Of a stretch of DNA of 64,000 nucleotides, positions 61,295 to 64,000 are shown piece by piece (the stretch's first letter is position 1; every line of letters starts with the position of its first letter). A model generated the notes under the pieces. That model was not told the DNA's origin. It did not search any database and saw only the letters and a list, made by a program, of their open reading frames with translations. This DNA is from Streptomyces xanthophaeus (GTDB lineage: Bacteria; Actinomycetota; Actinomycetes; Streptomycetales; Streptomycetaceae). The translations under genes were made by a program, and so were the position numbers. The stretch covers positions 5,156,501 through 5,220,500 of the forward strand of contig NZ_CP076543.1 in assembly GCF_030440515.1 (NCBI RefSeq), given 5' to 3'.

Positions 61295-61696
61295 ATGGAG
61301 AGCACTGGAACGAATACCGCGTCCGAGCCCGGCGCGGCCCCGGACCTGGACCTGGTGACCGTTCCCACCCGGCAGGGGCTGGAGGCGGTGGACATCATCC
61401 GCCGCGCGGCCAGCCAGGCCGGCGGGGTCGGCCCCGTCCTGCACGACGGGTCCGGCGACACCCTCGGCTTCCTCGTGCCGTCCGGCACGGCCGACGCGTG
61501 GGACCTGCCGGGCAGCGCGTGTACGCAGACCAACGGGCGCGGCATGCGTTTCGGCGACGCCGCCTCGCCCGCCGCGGGCGCCACCGGCTGGCTACTCCCG
61601 CCGGAGGCCGTCGGGCCGGTCACCGATCCGGACGTGCTGCGGGCGGCGCTCGGCGAGGCGGCGCGGCTGATCGAGGCCGCGGACAACTGCCGCTGA
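61295..61696 (+). CDS. Conserved 133-aa hypothetical protein divergent from the NsdA-like gene
   Basis: 133 residues from ATG 61295 (GGAGG upstream). Conserved core LDLVTVPTRQGLEAVDIIRRA, VGPVLHDGSGDTLGFLVPSGTADAWDLPGSACTQTNGRG, then a C-terminal DPDVLRAALGEAARLIEAAD helix. Similar proteins lie beside NsdA-like or XRE genes in Streptomyces. The fold looks like a small alpha/beta regulator-type or primpol-like domain; function unknown. Confidence 0.75.
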   Translation: MESTGTNTASEPGAAPDLDLVTVPTRQGLEAVDIIRRAASQAGGVGPVLHDGSGDTLGFLVPSGTADAWDLPGSACTQTNGRGMRFGDAASPAAGATGWLLPPEAVGPVTDPDVLRAALGEAARLIEAADNCR

Positions 61697-61741
61697 TGCC
61701 TGCGGGCCGGGTCCTGCGCCGCCGCCCGTCACAATGGGGTG

Positions 61742-62620
61742 GTGGCAGGCAAGGACAGGAACAAGGGCAAGCAGCGCGGACGCGGGGCCGCCGAGGCGGT
61801 CGTCGGGCAGGTGGACGGCGGCCGGGCGGAGCTGGAGCCGGACCGGGAGCGGGCCGGTGCCTGGACCCTGCTGATCGACGGGGCCCCGCAGTCGCACGTG
61901 GACCTGGACGATCCCGGGTACCTGGACTTCGCGTACCAGCGGCGGATCGGCCACCTGATCGACCTCGTCGCGCCCGCCCGGCAGCCCCTGAACGTGGTGC
62001 ACCTGGGCGGCGGCGCCTTCACCCTCGCCCGTTACACCGCCGCCTCCCGTCCCCGTTCCACCCAGCAGGTCGTGGAGATCGACGCGGCCCTGGTGGCCTT
62101 CGTACGGGAACACCTGCCGCTGGATCCGCAGGCGCGGGTCCGGGTCCGGGCCGTGGACGCGCGGGCGGGCCTGGCCAAGGTCCCGGACGGGTGGGCGGAC
62201 CTGGTGATCGCGGACGTGTTCAGCGGGGCGCGTACCCCGGCGCACCTGACGAGCACCGAGTTCCTGGACGACGTACGCCGTGCCCTCGCGCCCACCGGGT
62301 GGTACGTGGCCAATCTGGCGGACGGTCCGCCGCTGGCCCATCTGCGGAGCCAGATCGCGACGGCCGCGTCCCGGTTCACGGAGCTGGCGCTGGCCGCCGA
62401 TCCGGTGGTGTGGCGGGGGAAACGGTTCGGCAACGCCGTCCTGGTGGCGGCCGACCGTGAACTGCCCGTCGCGGAATTCACCCGCCGGGTCGCGAGCGAC
62501 CCGCACCCGGGCCGGGTCGAGCACGGCCGGGCCCTGGCCGACTTCGCGGGCGGCGCGGCCCCGGTCGCGGACGCCTCCGCGGTGGCCTCGCCGCAGCCGC
62601 CGCCCTCCGTCTTCCGCTGA
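61742..62620 (+). CDS. Spermidine-synthase-like methyltransferase-fold protein
   Basis: 292 residues. After a basic leader (KDRNKGKQRGRG), the core is a spermidine-synthase-type Rossmann fold: SHVDLDDPGYLDFAYQRRIGHLIDL, NVVHLGGGAFTLARY (SAM-type glycine loop), QVVEIDAALVAFVREHLPL and VIADVFSGARTPAHLTSTEF. It could use decarboxylated SAM or be an unrelated transferase. Start GTG 61742 lies 6 bases after CACAAT, suggesting a leaderless message. Confidence 0.88.
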   Translation: MAGKDRNKGKQRGRGAAEAVVGQVDGGRAELEPDRERAGAWTLLIDGAPQSHVDLDDPGYLDFAYQRRIGHLIDLVAPARQPLNVVHLGGGAFTLARYTAASRPRSTQQVVEIDAALVAFVREHLPLDPQARVRVRAVDARAGLAKVPDGWADLVIADVFSGARTPAHLTSTEFLDDVRRALAPTGWYVANLADGPPLAHLRSQIATAASRFTELALAADPVVWRGKRFGNAVLVAADRELPVAEFTRRVASDPHPGRVEHGRALADFAGGAAPVADASAVASPQPPPSVFR

Positions 62621-62624
62621 AAGG

Positions 62625-63593
62625 TCATGCGGACCCGCTGCCCGCGTAGCCTCCCCAGCCGGCGGAAGGGCCGGCCACGCGCCTGCCCCGCTGAGGCCGC
62701 GCCCGGCCTCGTACGGCTGCCGAGTTCCGTGCCACCTGGGCGAAGGCGTGCACGAGGCCGCTGCGGTTCGTGAGGGACCACACCAGTGCCCACTGGGTGC
62801 TCGGGGCGTCGTGGATGGGCAGGTAGGTGATGCCGGGATAGGAGAAGTACCGGGTGGAGTGCTGGTGCAGCGGGCTGACGATCTGCCCGTCGGCGACGAG
62901 GGCGAGGACCTCCTGGAGGGTGCGCGCGGTCGGACCCCGCTTGATGAGGCGTCCGTTCGGTGTCCGTCTCGGCACCAGCGCCTCCGCCCAGTAGGACGGC
63001 GCCAGGCCGCCGAGGTCGGCGACCGGGTGGCCGTCGAGTTCCTCCCACGCCACGGAGACGAGGCGGGCCAGATCGGACTCGGCCGGGACGGCGAGCACGC
63101 GCCCCTCGGTCAATACCACAGGGCCGACGGTCAGATCGGGCTCCTGGACCGGCAGCCACAGGACCTGCGCGTCGACCTCATCGGCGCGAAGGAGGCCGAA
63201 CGGGTCGGAAAGGCGGGATTCCACCAATTCGACTTCGCTGTCCGGATGATGTGACCGGAATTCCTCGATCAAAGGCCGAATTTCGTGCCCCATGGCGCCG
63301 AGGAACCCTACCCGTAATGTTCCGCGCAGTCCCTGGGCCGCCCCTTTGGCCCTCGTTATCGCCTCCTGGAACATGTCCCGTGCGTGCGAAAGGTCGTCGC
63401 GCAGCCGGCGGCCGATCAAGGTGAGGTGCACCGTGCGGGTGGTCCGCTCGAACAGGGCCGCCCCGATGGCCCGTTCCTGCTTCCTTATGACCTGGCTGAC
63501 CCGGGCCTGGGAGATGTGCAGCCGCTCGGCCGTCCGCCCGAAGTGGAGCTCGTCCGCCAGTGCCAAAAATACGTCCACGTCTCGCAGTTCCAA
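62625..63593 (-). CDS. LysR family transcriptional regulator
   Basis: 322 residues. N-terminal HTH (DVFLALADELHFGRTAERLHISQARVSQVIRKQERAIGAALFERTTRTVHLT) and a LysR substrate-binding domain (LRGTLRVGFLGAMGHEIRPLIEEFRSHHP, DAQVLWLPVQEPDLTVGPVV). TTG 63593 is the likely start because it aligns with the usual LysR N-terminus; no in-frame ATG is available nearby. It is divergent from a small secreted protein gene. Confidence 0.9.
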   Translation of the reverse strand: MELRDVDVFLALADELHFGRTAERLHISQARVSQVIRKQERAIGAALFERTTRTVHLTLIGRRLRDDLSHARDMFQEAITRAKGAAQGLRGTLRVGFLGAMGHEIRPLIEEFRSHHPDSEVELVESRLSDPFGLLRADEVDAQVLWLPVQEPDLTVGPVVLTEGRVLAVPAESDLARLVSVAWEELDGHPVADLGGLAPSYWAEALVPRRTPNGRLIKRGPTARTLQEVLALVADGQIVSPLHQHSTRYFSYPGITYLPIHDAPSTQWALVWSLTNRSGLVHAFAQVARNSAAVRGRARPQRGRRVAGPSAGWGGYAGSGSA

Positions 63594-63610
63594 CTCCGGG
63601 CCCCCATTAA

Positions 63611-63631
63611 TTGATAACTCCCGCTTATCGA
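63611..63631. promoter_or_regulatory. LysR-type box upstream of the LysR gene
   Basis: TTGATAA-CTCCCGC-TTATCGA, with 6 of 7 arm positions paired, contains ATAA-N7-TTAT (T-N11-A). It lies 18 bp before the LysR start, so autoregulation is likely. Confidence 0.6.
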
Positions 63632-63727
63632 ACCGGTCCCAGAATTTACGTAGATCCCCCTCCCGTTAACTGGCTAGCTTGAAGTCGCCCGGTCAAGCCG
63701 AATTTCCACGAAGGAGCCAGGTAGATC

Positions 63728-64000
63728 ATGAACAAGCTCAGCAAGTTCGCCGCGGCAGCCGCTTCCGCCACCGCCCTTGTCGCCCTCGCGGGAGCCCCCG
63801 CCGAGGCGGCGGACACGGCGTACAACACGCGCTCGGTGACCCTGACCGCGAACCCGACCTCGGGCATGGTGAACGCCTGCGTGAGCAGGAACATCTACCT
63901 GGCGACGGGGGACTACAAGTGGTCGCAGATCCTCGGCGGTGCGCGCATCCCCAACCGTGACCTCTACGTCGAGGCCGGCTGGTACACCTGGACCGACTGC
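63728..64000 (+). CDS. Secreted protein, truncated by the window end
   Basis: Only the first 91 residues are present. A signal peptide (NKLSKFAAAAASATALVALA, cleavage near AEAAD) leads to a beta-rich domain (YNTRSVTLTANPTSGMVNACVSRNIYLATGDYKWSQIL). ATG 63728 follows AAGGAG. No family recognised. Confidence 0.8.
   Translation, partial: MNKLSKFAAAAASATALVALAGAPAEAADTAYNTRSVTLTANPTSGMVNACVSRNIYLATGDYKWSQILGGARIPNRDLYVEAGWYTWTDC

Overview
The window is about 72% G+C chromosomal DNA. Its genes start with ATG or GTG after GGAGG-type ribosome sites, or are leaderless (TAnnnT followed 6-7 bases later by the start codon). DUF397, NsdA-like, ALF-repeat, class E/F sortase and DasR-type sites all point to Streptomyces or a very close relative. 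No rRNA, integrase, transposase, phage genes or CRISPR array were found. Three identical tRNA-Lys(CUU) genes are present.

Layout. 1-8.8 kb: end of a LiaF-like gene, a long inverted-repeat element, DUF445, AbiEi-like and GNAT proteins, a low-G+C SRA-HNH endonuclease, a SEC-C protein, a class E sortase and a YidC paralogue. 8.9-14.6 kb: FAH-family enzyme, a cell-wall ALF protein (LASTG), a Gfo/Idh oxidoreductase divergent from a ROK repressor with a palindrome between them, and an LAHTG surface protein. 14.7-24.1 kb: an aminophosphonate uptake and catabolism locus (GntR regulator, TIGR03364-type oxidase, phosphonatase-like HAD, four-gene ABC importer, secreted phosphatase/phosphodiesterase), then a HAD-IIA hydrolase. 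24.2-29.1 kb: secreted protein plus class F sortase, tRNA-Lys, an NlpC/P60-like protein and an SPFH protein. 29.3-38.2 kb: chitin LPMO, acyl-CoA synthetase, two-component pair, tRNA-Lys, IclR/LLM pair and GH18 chitinase. The LPMO and chitinase both carry DasR-like boxes.

38.3-44.6 kb: XRE/DUF397 pair, then a LuxR/TrmB-type regulator divergent from a four-gene unit encoding a tiny secreted peptide with two SINWD motifs, a 108-aa protein and two beta-propeller muralytic proteins, then a second ALF protein. 44.7-53.7 kb: PAS-GGDEF-EAL protein, M6 protease, a cyclase-like protein next to a CRP-type regulator, tRNA-Lys, primase-polymerase-like protein, M20 amidohydrolase, and a flavin reductase/MarR pair. 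54.3-58.5 kb: a three-gene overlapping operon with a four-cysteine PD-(D/E)XK nuclease, a 527-aa protein of unknown function and an SF1 helicase. It resembles a Dna2-type machine split over genes and is my best candidate for an undescribed system. 58.6-64 kb: histidine phosphatase, a second copy of the long inverted-repeat element, an NsdA-like regulator with its small partner, a spermidine-synthase-like protein, a LysR regulator and a secreted protein cut by the window end.

Themes: cell-surface biology (two sortases, two LAxTG-type substrates, muralytic enzymes), chitin and phosphonate scavenging under GntR-family control, and many small dispersed repeats, some of which have entered coding sequence.
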